Source: Chitinophagaceae bacterium (GTDB lineage: Bacteria; Bacteroidota; Bacteroidia; Chitinophagales; Chitinophagaceae). From it: 9,658 bases of DNA. Numbering within the stretch: the first letter of the stretch is position 1; each line of letters opens with the position of its first letter. The notes under the pieces are model-generated. The model did no database searches. It worked only from the letters and a program-made list of their open reading frames with translations, and was not told where the DNA came from. This document shows positions 1 to 8,200 of this stretch, piece after piece. The translations under genes were made by a program, and so were the position numbers. The DNA lies in NCBI GenBank assembly GCA_030151745.1, contig JASLDA010000077.1, positions 1 through 9,658 on the forward strand. The letters are read 5' to 3'.

Positions 1-1
1 G

Positions 2-832
2 ACGATCCGCCCGCTGAAAGACGGGGTGATCGCGGATTTCAATGCGGCCGAAGGCATGATCCGCGAGATGATCAAGCTGGTGCTGCCCAAAAAGCCGCTC
101 TTTCCCCCGGCCTGGCGCATGGTGATCTGCATTCCCTCTTCCATTACCGAAGTGGAGAAGCGTGCCGTCCGCGACTCTGGCAATGCCTCCGGCGCCCGCG
201 AGGTCTTCATGATCCACGAGCCGATGGCCGCCGCCCTGGGCATCGGCATCGACGTGGAGGAGCCGACCGGCAATATGATCATCGACATCGGCGGCGGTAC
301 GACGGGGATCTCGGTCATCGCCCTCGCCGGCATCGTCTGCGATCAGAGCATCCGCATCGCCGGCGACGAGTTCACCGCGGATATCATGGAGGCCATGCGC
401 CGCTACCATAGCCTGATGATCGGCGAGCGCACCGCCGAGCAGATCAAGATCCACGTAGGCTCCGCGCTGAAGGAGCTGGACAACCCGCCGGATGAGATCG
501 CCGTGAACGGCCGCGACCTCGTGACCGGCATTCCGAAGCAGATCATGGTCAGCTACCAGGAAGTGGCCGAGGCCCTGGACAAGTCGATCTTCAAGATCGA
601 GGAAGCCATCCTGAAGGCCCTGGAAAGCACCCCGCCGGAGCTCGCCGCCGACATCTACCGCCGCGGCCTCTACCTCACCGGCGGCGGCGCCCTGCTGCGC
701 GGCCTGGACAAGCGCATCGCCAACAAGATCAAGCTCCCCGTGCATGTTGCCGAAGATCCGCTGCGCGCAGTGGTACGCGGCACCGGCATGGCCCTGAAGA
801 ACATCGCCCGGATGCCCTTTTTAATGAAGTAA
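2..832 (+). CDS. mreB: Rod-shape-determining protein MreB (5' truncated)
   Basis: This is the bacterial actin homologue. It binds ATP, polymerises under the inner membrane and positions the cell-wall elongation machinery. The frame is open from base 2, so the gene starts outside the window. The visible 276 residues begin TIRPLKDGVIADF, a near-invariant MreB stretch, and about 65-70 N-terminal residues with the first phosphate motif are missing compared with the usual ~340. The visible motifs are HEPMAAALGIGIDV at about residues 72-85, the second phosphate loop DIGGGTT at about 95-101, the GERTAEQIKIHVGSA block at about 141-155, and the adenosine-site motif LTGGGALLRG at about 225-234. A GTG at 26 is internal (the V of DGVIADF), not the start. 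The reading frame is intact and ends in TAA at 830-832. The last A of that stop begins a heptad repeat array. mreC and mreD follow on the same strand, the standard mreBCD order. Confidence 0.97.
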   Translation, partial: TIRPLKDGVIADFNAAEGMIREMIKLVLPKKPLFPPAWRMVICIPSSITEVEKRAVRDSGNASGAREVFMIHEPMAAALGIGIDVEEPTGNMIIDIGGGTTGISVIALAGIVCDQSIRIAGDEFTADIMEAMRRYHSLMIGERTAEQIKIHVGSALKELDNPPDEIAVNGRDLVTGIPKQIMVSYQEVAEALDKSIFKIEEAILKALESTPPELAADIYRRGLYLTGGGALLRGLDKRIANKIKLPVHVAEDPLRAVVRGTGMALKNIARMPFLMK

Positions 833-954
833 GATTGAAGATTTTAGATTGAAGATTTCAAACCGCCTCCGGCATTGGGATATTCATTCATTGATAGCTG
901 ACTCCGATTGAAGAATGGCTGATGGGCCATTCTTCAATCTTAGATCTAAAATCT
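832..954. repeat. Inverted heptad-repeat element between mreB and mreC
   Basis: Four heptads in a row occupy 832-859: AGATTGA, AGATTTT, AGATTGA, AGATTTC. A unique stretch follows, then GATTGAAGAATGGC (906-919). After a 7-nt loop (920-926) its reverse complement GCCATTCTTCAATC begins at 926/927. The right side continues as inverted heptads CCATTCT, TCAATCT, TAGATCT, AAAATCT (927-954), so the whole block is an imperfect inverted repeat made of 7-mers. The central hairpin has about 13-14 paired bases with a small loop. It has no T-tract that would make it a convincing terminator. The element overlaps the ATG at 915, so it bears on the choice of mreC start. Heptad intergenic repeats are a habit of some Bacteroidota genomes. 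Membership in a dispersed family is inferred. Confidence 0.8.
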
Positions 955-965
955 CAGGTCCCGTT

Positions 966-1889
966 TTGCGTAACTTTTTCCGCTTCATAAGCCGGTTTTT
1001 CAACCTGATCTTCTTCATCGTGCTGGAGATCTGCTGCGCCGTGCTTATCGCCCGGACCAGCTACCGGGACGACAGCATGGGGACGATCCAGGGGGACGAC
1101 CTGATCAGCAGCTCGAACGCGGTCAGCGGGTTTATGTACAAGCGGCAGAACGAGCTTTACTATTATTTCGGGCTGGGCAAGATGAACGACAGCCTGCTGA
1201 GCGAGAACCGGCGGCTGCGCGAGGAAATAGCCCGCCTCAGATACAGCACCGATACCTTCCGCGACAGCGTCGTCACGCGCCCCGTACGGCTCCAGGACAG
1301 CGGCAGGGTGGTGGAATATGCGAAGTATGTCTACCGGAACGCCCTGGTGATCAACAACAGCGTTTCCCAACGCAACAATTTTATCACCATCAACCGCGGC
1401 GAGGAGGACGGCATCCGCAAGGAAATGTCCGTGATCTCCGGCACCGGCGCCGTGGGCCGGATCGTCCATACCTCGAAGCACTTCGCAACCGCCATCAGCA
1501 TCCTGAACACCCAGGTCAACCTGAGCGTGCACCTGAAAGACGGCACCCGGGGGCTCGCATCCTGGATCGTCGAAGGTCAGCCGTTCCGCATGGACCCGGA
1601 CCGCTATTACGTCCCGAACATCCCGGCGGAGGTCCCCATGCACCTGGGCGATTCCGTATGGACGACGACGGACAGCTATTTCCCGCCGGACATCCTGGTA
1701 GGCGTCATCCAGGAAGTGCGGAAAGTGAACAAGACCGGCAAGCGGATCCTTTATCTCCGGCCTGCGACGAACTTCCGCAACCTGCAGTACGTTTACGTCG
1801 TCGACGATTCTTACCAGCCGGAGCGCCGGGCGCTGGAGGCCCAGACCCTGCCGGCCGCAGCCAAACCTAAAACGGGGAAGAAAAAATGA
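966..1889 (+). CDS. mreC: Rod-shape-determining protein MreC
   Basis: This bitopic membrane scaffold of the elongasome links MreB to penicillin-binding protein 2 and MreD. From the TTG at 966 it has 307 residues and begins MRNFFRFISRFFNLIFF, the pattern expected for Bacteroidota MreC. One membrane helix lies at about residues 13-30, a coiled coil at about 59-93 (NDSLLSENRRLREEIARL), then the periplasmic beta-domain with the family signature INRGEEDGIRKEMSVISG at about residues 142-159. The C-terminus is a short basic tail ending KTGKKK. An in-frame ATG at 915 would add 17 residues (MADGPFFNLRSKISGPV), but these are encoded by the inverted heptad repeat and resemble no MreC N-terminus. AGGT at 956-959 sits 6 nt before the TTG. 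Automatic callers may still choose 915. The stop overlaps the mreD start in ATGA (1886-1889), which suggests translational coupling. Family assignment is near certain. The start is less certain. Confidence 0.93.
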   Translation: MRNFFRFISRFFNLIFFIVLEICCAVLIARTSYRDDSMGTIQGDDLISSSNAVSGFMYKRQNELYYYFGLGKMNDSLLSENRRLREEIARLRYSTDTFRDSVVTRPVRLQDSGRVVEYAKYVYRNALVINNSVSQRNNFITINRGEEDGIRKEMSVISGTGAVGRIVHTSKHFATAISILNTQVNLSVHLKDGTRGLASWIVEGQPFRMDPDRYYVPNIPAEVPMHLGDSVWTTTDSYFPPDILVGVIQEVRKVNKTGKRILYLRPATNFRNLQYVYVVDDSYQPERRALEAQTLPAAAKPKTGKKK

Positions 1890-2428
1890 GCATCCAGCTT
1901 CGAAACTTCCTGCGCTTCTGGCTGATCATCGCGGTGCAGGTATTACTGAACAAGATCACGCTGCGCTGGTGGGCCGAGCCTGCAGGCATGCCCCCGATCT
2001 TCATCCCGCTGATCTACCCGCTGTTCATCCTGCTGCTGCCGTTCGAGACCCCGGTCTGGCTGCTGCTGCTGATCGGGATGATCACGGGCTTGACGGTGGA
2101 CGGGCTGATGAACACCGGCGGCATGCATGCCGCGGCGACGGTGCTGATGGCCTACCTGCGCACGAACGCGCTCTCCGCCCTCCTGCCCCGGCCGCTGGAT
2201 GAATACCGCGGGCTGGGGCCGGGTGTGAAGAATCTCGGCTGGGCGCCGTTCCTTACCTACGCCGGCTTCCTGATCCTCATCCACCACGCGGTGTACTTCA
2301 GCATCATGTACTGGTCGTTTACCAACATGCTGAGCCTGCTGCTGAACATCGCCGCCTCTGCGGTGACCTCGATGCTGTTCGTGATCGGGTACCTGCTGCT
2401 GTTTACGAAACAGGTGTCCGCCCGGTAG
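1886..2428 (+). CDS. mreD: Rod-shape-determining membrane protein MreD
   Basis: This small polytopic inner-membrane component of the MreBCD elongasome has 180 residues, within the family's usual 160-190. It is very hydrophobic, with about five to six membrane helices: roughly residues 8-26, 36-54, 56-74, 80-97, 128-148 and 150-175. The stretch LLLLIGMITGLTVDGLMNTGGMHAAATVLMAYLR contains the GLxxDxxxxxxxGxHA pattern typical of MreD. The ATG overlaps the mreC stop by four bases, and GGGGAAG lies just upstream as a plausible ribosome site. It ends in TAG and is followed nine bases later by a perfect palindrome. In many bacteria mrdA (PBP2) and rodA follow mreD. Here the next gene is convergent and unrelated, so the operon ends at mreD. 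Assignment rests on hydropathy, the motif and the position after mreC. Confidence 0.9.
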   Translation: MSIQLRNFLRFWLIIAVQVLLNKITLRWWAEPAGMPPIFIPLIYPLFILLLPFETPVWLLLLIGMITGLTVDGLMNTGGMHAAATVLMAYLRTNALSALLPRPLDEYRGLGPGVKNLGWAPFLTYAGFLILIHHAVYFSIMYWSFTNMLSLLLNIAASAVTSMLFVIGYLLLFTKQVSAR

Positions 2429-2437
2429 CCGTCGAAA

Positions 2438-2491
2438 GTGATTCATTCAAGGTGTCACCTCCGGCCGGAGGTGACACCTTGAATGAATCAC
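2438..2491. terminator. Perfect 54-nt palindrome between convergent genes, candidate bidirectional terminator
   Basis: Two 27-base arms (2438-2464 and 2465-2491) are exact reverse complements with no spacer, centred on CCGG|CCGG. The outer ends read GTGATTCATTCAAGG and CCTTGAATGAATCAC. It sits 9 nt after the mreD stop, and its right arm contains the TGA stop (2488-2490) of the convergent minus-strand gene. As RNA it would fold into one long hairpin on either strand. Neither side has a real T-tract (only TTTC follows on the minus strand), so a classical intrinsic terminator is not proven. Its position and symmetry still favour a shared transcript end. The palindrome is seen directly, and the function is inferred. 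Confidence 0.6.
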
Positions 2492-4173
2492 CACTGCTCC
2501 CCCTTCTTCGACAGGTCCACCTCGCGCCATTGATCGCCCTGGGAATAGAGCAGGACCATGCCGGGTATCCTCCGCTTGAGCTGCAGGTTGTAGCTCAGCC
2601 CGTCACCGTCCGATTTCAGGACGTAATAGTCGTTTTCGTATTCCGGAAGCCCCCGGCCGTTGAACATCCACCAGGTACCCCACTGGTTCAGGGTGACCTT
2701 CAGATTCATGCTGTCGACCATGCGGACGTGGGCGCCGTTGAAATCGTCCTCCATATTGTAGGCCGCAACGTCCACAATCTTCGAGGCCGGCTTCCGCTTA
2801 TAGAAAGTGCGCAGGTGCTCGCCCAGCTCTTCCTGCTGGTTGGCCGGGATTATGCCTACGCCACGATACGTGCAGGGGATATTCAGGAGCAGCACCAGGG
2901 GCGCATTTTCCCAGCGGTAATTGTACTGGATGCCGTAGAAGACCTTGGCAGCCTTGCGCCAGCACCGGACATAATAGATCGTATTTGCCAGCGCTGCAGC
3001 CAGCAGGAGGACAATCACCGGATTGAAGACCCGCGGTCTCCGGAAGATCCGCGCCAGCAGCAGTACGACGGCGATGCATTGAAACGCCCCGGTGAAGTAC
3101 AGGTAGCGGTCGTTGGAAACGAGGAACAGCTCGTCCGGGGCGAAATGCAGGACGGTAGCCAGGCCCAGTGCCGACCAGGCGGTGTACACGGCCAGCGGCC
3201 CGGCCCCCGACCCGGGACGGCGCATCCGGGCCCAGAGCCAGATTCCCCCTGCGAGCAGCAGGACCAGAGCCAGGGCCCAGCTCCAGTCGTTAGAGGCAAA
3301 GGCGTAAACCGCCCGGCGGAGATTCCCCGGCCAGAGCCGCAGTCCCAGCCAGAGGTGGCTTTCATAGCTCCAGAGACGGCCCGTCTGCCGGGCGATCTCG
3401 GAGCCGCCGGTATTCTCGTACGCCCCGTGCGCCATCCAGATGCCGTAGCGCGCGCGATAGGCCAGCAGATATGCCCCGAAGATCAGCAGCATCGGCAGGA
3501 ACATGGTCTTCAGAAAAGCGGCCAGCCGGTCCGCGGCGATCAGCCTGCTACGTCGGTATGCGATACCGAGCGCCAGGGCCATCCAGGGAAATACCCACCA
3601 GAGCTCCAGCGTCGTCGTTGCCAGCAGCAGGAGCAGGTTCGCGGACCAGGCATAGCGGGACCGCCCCGTCTGCAGATAGCTCCGGCTCCAGCCCAGGACG
3701 AGCAGGCACACGAGCATGGCGACATGGTAGTGATAACAGGCCTTCCAGACCACCACCTCCGACATCGCCGGGTGGACGAGGAACAGGACGGAGCCCCACA
3801 AGGCGAGCGCGGCCCCGCGCGGCACCCGGAAATCCTCCAGGACCCGCGCCGACAGGCGGAACAGCAGCGTACCGTTCAGGGCGTGAAGGCAGCCGAAAAG
3901 CAGGAACCACGCCCATTGGCGGGTGCCGAACAGGAATGTCCAGAACGATAGCTGCAGCTGCGTGACCTGGTACAGGGAGCGGATGCCAGCCCCCTTGCGG
4001 TCCAATATATCCGGCAGGGACAGATCGTAATACATCTGCAGCCAACCATGAAAATCCTGCTGAAATCCGGCCTTCCAGGCGGGGATATACAGCAGCAGGC
4101 TCGGGAGCAGGAACAGCAGCCACGCCTGTAGCGGTTTGCGGCTCAGCGCTTCCGGTCGGGATCGGACGGACAT
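2488..4173 (-). CDS. Polytopic membrane protein, GT-C glycosyltransferase-like
   Basis: From the ATG at 4173 this encodes 561 residues (MSVRSRPEALSRKPLQAWLLFLL). About nine to eleven membrane helices fill residues 16-405, followed by a soluble C-terminal domain of about 150 residues (410-561). An acidic first loop after helix 1 (GFQQDFHGW, Asp40), a helix-end motif FLVHPAMSEVVVWKACYHYH at about 131-150 and a late loop NDRYLYFTGAF at about 354-364 recall GT-C enzymes of the TMTC/O-mannosyltransferase type. Those enzymes use a lipid-linked sugar donor on the outer face of the membrane. Donor and acceptor cannot be read from the sequence, and the family call is pattern recognition only. The frame is open upstream to 4305, but the 44 extra residues are basic and Cys-rich without a hydrophobic start, so 4173 is preferred. 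The gene is convergent with mreD, sharing the palindrome that contains its stop, and divergent from mazG. It is probably a single-gene transcript. Confidence 0.75.
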   Translation of the reverse strand: MSVRSRPEALSRKPLQAWLLFLLPSLLLYIPAWKAGFQQDFHGWLQMYYDLSLPDILDRKGAGIRSLYQVTQLQLSFWTFLFGTRQWAWFLLFGCLHALNGTLLFRLSARVLEDFRVPRGAALALWGSVLFLVHPAMSEVVVWKACYHYHVAMLVCLLVLGWSRSYLQTGRSRYAWSANLLLLLATTTLELWWVFPWMALALGIAYRRSRLIAADRLAAFLKTMFLPMLLIFGAYLLAYRARYGIWMAHGAYENTGGSEIARQTGRLWSYESHLWLGLRLWPGNLRRAVYAFASNDWSWALALVLLLAGGIWLWARMRRPGSGAGPLAVYTAWSALGLATVLHFAPDELFLVSNDRYLYFTGAFQCIAVVLLLARIFRRPRVFNPVIVLLLAAALANTIYYVRCWRKAAKVFYGIQYNYRWENAPLVLLLNIPCTYRGVGIIPANQQEELGEHLRTFYKRKPASKIVDVAAYNMEDDFNGAHVRMVDSMNLKVTLNQWGTWWMFNGRGLPEYENDYYVLKSDGDGLSYNLQLKRRIPGMVLLYSQGDQWREVDLSKKGEQW

Positions 4174-4484
4174 AGAGCTGTAAAGATGGAGCCTTCGGGC
4201 CAAACGACGGTCCGCATCTCCCGGCGGGAACCGGTAAGGAGGGGCAAATTTCACGCAGGAAATGCAACTAAAAATGCACGTCCGTACAACGGCGATATTT
4301 CCCAATGCGCACTTAACACAAAATCGACGTCGACCCTTTTTGCAGCCCTACCCCGCGCCGGGATGCGACCCGGCACTTCAGACCGAGCTCCTGACCGCGA
4401 CTCGGCGTCGATTTGATATAAGACCTTACTCCTCAAGGGATAGATACAATATATGTACCGCGTTAAGTTGTGTACATTTACCGC
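4174..4484. other. Divergent intergenic region (membrane protein / mazG)
   Basis: This gap of about 310 bases separates two divergently oriented genes and should hold both promoters. It contains a GCCGGG/CCCGGC hairpin (4357-4362 with 4369-4374, 6-nt loop). A wider inverted pair AAATCGACG (4321-4329) / CGTCGATTT (4406-4414) encloses that hairpin. The stretch 4411-4480 is clearly more AT-rich than its surroundings and contains TTTG at 4412 and TACATTTA at 4473-4480. These resemble Bacteroidota -33 and -7 promoter elements (TTTG, TAnnTTTG), but their spacing is wrong for one promoter. I see no credible gene in the gap. Confidence 0.5.
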
Positions 4485-5255
4485 ATGCCCTACTACAACA
4501 GCCTGGAACGGCTGCAGCATATCATGGAAGAGCTGCGTGCCCGCTGCCCCTGGGACCGCAAGCAGACGATCGAAACCCTGCGGCAGCTGACGATCGAAGA
4601 GACCTATGAACTGGCAGGAGCGATCAGCGAGGGCGACTGGCAGGGTCTGAAGGAGGAAAGCGGCGATATCCTGCTGCACCTGATCTTCTATGCCCTGATC
4701 GCCTCGGAGCAGGGCAAGTTCAACTTCAACGACGTCATCGAGTCTATCTGCAATAAGCTCGTGCAGCGGCACCCCCATATATACGCCAGCATCAAGGTGG
4801 AATCGGACGAGGACGTGAAGCGCAACTGGGAGCAGATCAAGCTCCGGGAAGGCAAGCGCAGCATCCTGGCCGGGGTTCCCGATGCGCTGCCGGCCGTAGT
4901 CAAGGCCCTGCGCCTGCAGGAGAAGACCAAGACCGTCGGCTTCGAATGGGCGCATATCGACCAGGTCCGCGAAAAAGTGGACGAGGAGATCGGGGAGCTT
5001 TACGAAGCGGTCCAGGAGGACGATAAGGACGCGATCGAAAGCGAATTCGGGGATGTACTGTTCGCGCTCATCAACTATGCACGCTTCGCGGGCATCGATC
5101 CCGAGGCGGCCCTGGAAAAGACCAACCGGAAGTTCATCCGCCGCTTCAAGGGCGTCGAAGAGCGTGCCGCCTCCGCCGGCAAGGATCTGCATGGCATGAG
5201 TCTTGCGGAGATGGACACCTATTGGAATGCCGTCAAGGCGGAAGAGAACAAATAG
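4485..5255 (+). CDS. mazG: Nucleoside triphosphate pyrophosphohydrolase MazG
   Basis: This cytoplasmic house-cleaning enzyme hydrolyses NTPs and dNTPs to the monophosphate plus pyrophosphate, removing damaged nucleotides. In E. coli it also lowers (p)ppGpp. It has 256 residues from the ATG at 4485, close to E. coli MazG (263). The N-terminal MazG domain has CPWDRKQT (21-28), then EETYE (38-42) and EESGD (57-61), the paired acidic metal-binding motifs EExxE and ExxD. A linker with SILAGVPDALPAVVKALRLQEK (127-147) follows. The second MazG domain has EEIGE (167-171) and EFGD (187-190), and the C-terminus carries KTNRKFIRRF (212-221). Both domains therefore keep their acidic residues. A GTG at 4470 would add five residues, but MPYYNSLERL is the natural start. 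The kinase gene begins one base after its TAG. Why the two are paired is not evident from the sequence. Confidence 0.96.
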   Translation: MPYYNSLERLQHIMEELRARCPWDRKQTIETLRQLTIEETYELAGAISEGDWQGLKEESGDILLHLIFYALIASEQGKFNFNDVIESICNKLVQRHPHIYASIKVESDEDVKRNWEQIKLREGKRSILAGVPDALPAVVKALRLQEKTKTVGFEWAHIDQVREKVDEEIGELYEAVQEDDKDAIESEFGDVLFALINYARFAGIDPEAALEKTNRKFIRRFKGVEERAASAGKDLHGMSLAEMDTYWNAVKAEENK

Positions 5256-5256
5256 G

Positions 5257-8200
5257 GTGCCGCGTAAACTCCCATACCATATACTGTTGATCCTGGCAGC
5301 CGGGCTATGGCTGCTGGCCGCCCTGGGACATCGCGCCTCGGAGCACCGGCTCTCGCCGGCCCGTATCGCGCAGCTGCTGGAAACCGACCTGGACCACCGG
5401 ATGAGCGAGCTCCGGAGCATCGAGTCGCACCAGGCCGAGATGCAAAGCTGGCTGCGCTCCCAGACCCTTCCCCAGGGCCAGGACTGGCTGCTGAAGCAGC
5501 GCGACTTTCTCCTTTACGGCTACAAGGACGACAGCCTGATCGCCTGGACCAATAATACGGTCGTACCCACCGTCATTCCCGGCTTGCAGCCCCGGCTCTA
5601 CCGGCTGGGCAACGGCACCTATGCCGGCTACCAGTATCCTGCAAGCTGGCTGCCTGCCGGGACCCGCCTCGCGGTGCTCCTCCCGGTGCAGATCCGTTAC
5701 TCGCTCTCCAATCAATACCTCCGCGACCATTTCTCCGCCGACCTCTCGATCGACGGAGAAACGGTTATCAGCGATACGTCTTCCGCCGGCAGCGCCCCGA
5801 TCCGGCTCGGGGGGGGACAGCTCCTTGGTTATGTGCAGCCTTCGGAAGGCCCCGTCATCAGCGAGGCCCCGCCGACCTGGGTCGTCTGCTGCTGGATCTT
5901 CTCCCTGGCGCTGGCCTTTCTCTGGATGCAGGTGCTCTGCAGCGATATCGCCCTGCGGGGCTCCCCGGGCTATGCCGCGGCGATCATCATCCTCACGGTC
6001 CTCGCAGGCCGCCTGGCCCTGCTGCGCTGGGGCTATCCCTTCAACCTGAACGAGACCGCCCTGTTCAGCCCCAGCCTCTACGCCGGCGGCGAATTCCTGG
6101 GCTCCCTCGGCGACCTGCTGTTCAACACCCTGGGCATGCTCTGGATCACGGCCTTCGTCGCGATCCGCGTTCCCATCCGCCGGTATTTCAACCAGGAAAA
6201 CACCGGCCGCTATATGCGCTGGGTCGTGGCCATCGCGGCAAACACGCTGGTAGCGGGCTATGCCATCCTCTTCGTCTGGCTTATCCGCAGCCTGGTGCGC
6301 GACAGCGTCCTGCCCTTCGACAATCCCCACCTCTCCGCCCTGGACGGCCGCAGCCTGATAGGCCTGCTGATCGCCAGCCTGCTGACGCTGAGCCTGCTCC
6401 TGGTGGCCGGCATCGGGCGGCGCGTGGCGGAATCCCTGCTGCCGAAGTTCGGCAGCCAGATGCGGGCCTGCGCTTCCGGCATCGCCATCATGCTGGTAGC
6501 GCTTTACCGCGAGCTGGAGATGCCGCATGCCATGCTCTGCTGCCTCTGGCTCTTCATCTACATCGCGGGGCAGCACTACCAGCGCTTCCGCGAAGGGCGC
6601 AGCATTTTCCGGCCCAGCAACCTGTTCTGGACCATCGCGCATTGCATTCTGCTGACCGTGCTGCTGCAATCCTACGTGCAGCAGCGCGAGCTGGTCATGC
6701 GCCGGAACTTCGCGGAACATATAGCCACCCGCGAGGACGACGCGCTCGAATACAATTTCGGGCAAGTCGAGAATTACCTGCTCGCGGATTCCCTGGTGCG
6801 GCAGTTCTTCCGGGAGCCGAGCCCGGCCATGCGCCAGGACCTCGACGAGCGCCTGGCCACTCTTTACCTGAACAACAGCTTCCCGGCCTACCAGGCGGAA
6901 GTCTATTTCTACAACAACCTGAACACCCCGCTGTTCAACGAGGATACGACGCGCCTTGCCCAGTTCATGAGCATCGCCAACAGTTCCTCGCCGAGCAAGA
7001 TCACCCCCAGCCTGTATTTCCGCGAGCTGACCGTCGGCGATCATACCTACCTGGGCGTCATTCCCATCCCCGGCGATCACCCCGGAGTGATCGTGCTGGA
7101 CCTGGCACAGAAGAAGATAGTCGCCGAAACGGTGCTGCCGGAGCTGCTCCAGCCCGCCGCCGTCAACCAGGCGGAACGCGCAGCCGGCTACTCGTACGCG
7201 GTCTATAACGACGGCAAGCTCGTCGCCCAGACCAGCGACTATCCTTTTCCCTTCTACACCCCCCGGGGGCCCGGCGAGAAACAGTTCGACGAGCATCATA
7301 AGCTCGACGCCTCGACCCTCATCTACACGCCGGACTCCCGCCGGCGGATCGTAGTGTGGCACCGCCTGGGCACCACAGCCGCCGCCATCACCATATTCTC
7401 CTACCTGCTCCTGATGCGCTTCCTGCTGGTGGGCGTCAGCAACCTGTACGTCGCCAGCAATGAATGGCTCTCCCGGCCGGTACGCAACCGGCTGATCATA
7501 GCCATCGGCCTGCGGCGGCGCGTACAGCTGGCGGTGATGCTGATCGTCGCCTGCTCCTTCCTGCTGATCGGGATGGTGACCATCACCTTCCTGAAGCGGC
7601 AGTACGCAAACACCAACAAGGCCGAGCGCCAGGCCATGATGCAGCGCGTCAGCCGCGCCATCCACGAATACCTCCGCGATCACGGCCATAACGAGGATTC
7701 CGCCTCGCTCCGCTCGCTGATGGCGGAGCCCCAGAGCCGGTACTTCCTCGGCGACCTGGCCAATTCCCAGAAGATCGACATCAACCTCTTCGATGCCCAG
7801 GGACGGCTCTGCACGGCGACGCAGCGCGCCATCTACGACCAGGGCCTGCAGGCCCCTCTCATGCGGCCCGATATCCTGGACCTGCTGAAAGGCCCCGACG
7901 CCCGGCCCCTGATCATGGTGGAAGAGACCATCGGCAAGCTGCGATATATCTCCTGTTACACCCCGCTGAAGGATGAGCAGGCACGCAACGCCGGCTACCT
8001 GAACGTTCCCCTGTTCTACTCCAAGCGCGAGCTGGACGAGCAGATCGGCAGCGTGATCGTCGCCCTGATCAACCTGTATGCCGTCGTGTTCCTGTTCTCC
8101 AGCCTGCTGGCCTATGTCATCACCCGCTGGATCACCCGGGCCTTCGACGTCATCATCAGCCAGTTCGGCAACCTCGCCCTGCATGGCAACGAGCCCCTGC

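Noticed and set aside
2452..3951. Open frame of 499 residues on the plus strand opposite the membrane protein gene
   Set aside because: It is antisense to a coherent polytopic membrane protein. The translation is Pro/Gln/Arg-rich low complexity and its start lies inside the perfect palindrome.
4174..4305. Longer N-terminus of the minus-strand membrane protein
   Set aside because: The 44 extra residues are basic and Cys-rich with no hydrophobic start. The ATG at 4173 gives a normal short cytoplasmic lead before the first helix.
4412..4480. Bacteroidota-type promoter for mazG (TTTG and TACATTTA)
   Set aside because: The two elements are about 57 bases apart instead of about 20, and TACATTTA is only 5 nt before the ATG. 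They are noted in the intergenic entry but not called.
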